A stretch of DNA of 6,943 nt from Actinomycetota bacterium (GTDB lineage: Bacteria > Actinomycetota > Actinomycetes > Nanopelagicales > Nanopelagicaceae): positions 1 to 6,943 of the forward strand of contig CANBRH010000041.1 of the NCBI GenBank assembly GCA_947371865.1, written 5' to 3'. Position numbers and translations under genes: made by a program. Within the stretch, counting starts at the first letter, position 1; each line of letters begins with the position of its first letter. The notes below the pieces were generated by a model that was not told where the DNA came from, did not search any database, and saw nothing but the letters and a program-made list of their open reading frames with translations. This document shows positions 6,903 to 6,943 of this stretch, piece after piece.

Positions 6903-6943
6903 ATGACTACTAGTTCGCACTTGGTTTACTTAATCGCGCTACC
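6903..6943 (+). CDS. nuoL: NADH-quinone oxidoreductase subunit L, antiporter-like subunit (3'-truncated)
   Basis: Only 13 complete codons and two bases of the next are in the window. They read MTTSSHLVYLIAL followed by CC, which must encode proline. A short polar leader followed by a hydrophobic LxYLIxLP segment fits the first membrane helix of NuoL, the distal antiporter-like proton channel with the long lateral helix. The assignment rests mainly on position directly after nuoK, the usual order. The ATG is 2 bases after the nuoK stop. No clear Shine-Dalgarno is seen in the last 20 bases of nuoK, so translation is probably coupled to nuoK. Another reading of so short a piece cannot be excluded from sequence alone. 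Confidence 0.85.
   Translation, partial: MTTSSHLVYLIAL

Noticed and set aside
1..6943. Promoters, terminators, RNA genes, CRISPR, mobile elements or an undescribed system
   Set aside because: Conserved nuo genes fill the window with no gap above 2 bases. I saw no repeat array, tRNA-like fold, transposase or unexplained gene. The content is a conventional complex I operon.

Overview
The window is a continuous, single-strand stretch of a nuo operon encoding the proton-pumping NADH:quinone oxidoreductase (respiratory complex I, NDH-1). In order it holds the 3' end of nuoE, complete nuoF, nuoG, nuoH, nuoI, nuoJ and nuoK, and the first 13 codons of nuoL. All genes are on the + strand. Gene order is the standard bacterial A-N order, so nuoA-D are expected just outside the left edge and the rest of nuoL, then nuoM and nuoN, outside the right edge (inference).

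The proteins look actinobacterial. NuoF closely follows the actinobacterial/mycobacterial NuoF pattern as I recall it, NuoE ends in an actinobacterial-type tail, and NuoH, NuoI and NuoJ have the longer forms typical of that phylum. Base composition is only about half G+C by eye, well below Mycobacterium or Streptomyces. Together with the very tight packing, this suggests a moderate-GC, possibly streamlined actinobacterium such as a freshwater planktonic lineage. That placement is inference; the phylum is better supported than any lower rank.

Layout. Bases 2-3962 encode the electron-input arm: NuoE (2Fe-2S N1a), NuoF (FMN, NADH site, 4Fe-4S N3) and NuoG (N1b, N5, N4 and the off-path N7). Bases 3959-5212 encode NuoH, the membrane subunit that forms much of the quinone chamber. 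Bases 5205-5825 encode NuoI (N6a and N6b), which links the input arm to the quinone site. Bases 5818-6900 encode the membrane subunits NuoJ and NuoK, and nuoL, the first antiporter-like subunit of this cluster, begins at 6903. Electrons run NADH -> FMN -> N3 -> N1b -> N4 -> N5 -> N6a -> N6b -> N2 (on NuoB, outside the window) -> quinone, and the membrane subunits couple this to proton translocation.

There is essentially no intergenic DNA: three ATGA start/stop overlaps (E/F, F/G, G/H), two 8-base overlaps (H/I, I/J), direct abutment (J/K) and a 2-base gap (K/L). I see no promoter, terminator, RNA gene, repeat array or mobile element. All cofactor-ligand and key charged residues I checked are present, so the complex appears functional. 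I found no novel system. The second-look items are modest: junction architecture, a Shine-Dalgarno embedded in the acidic tail of NuoJ, soluble C-terminal tails on NuoJ and NuoH, a small in-frame tandem repeat in nuoH, and a cysteine-free C-terminal part of NuoG.
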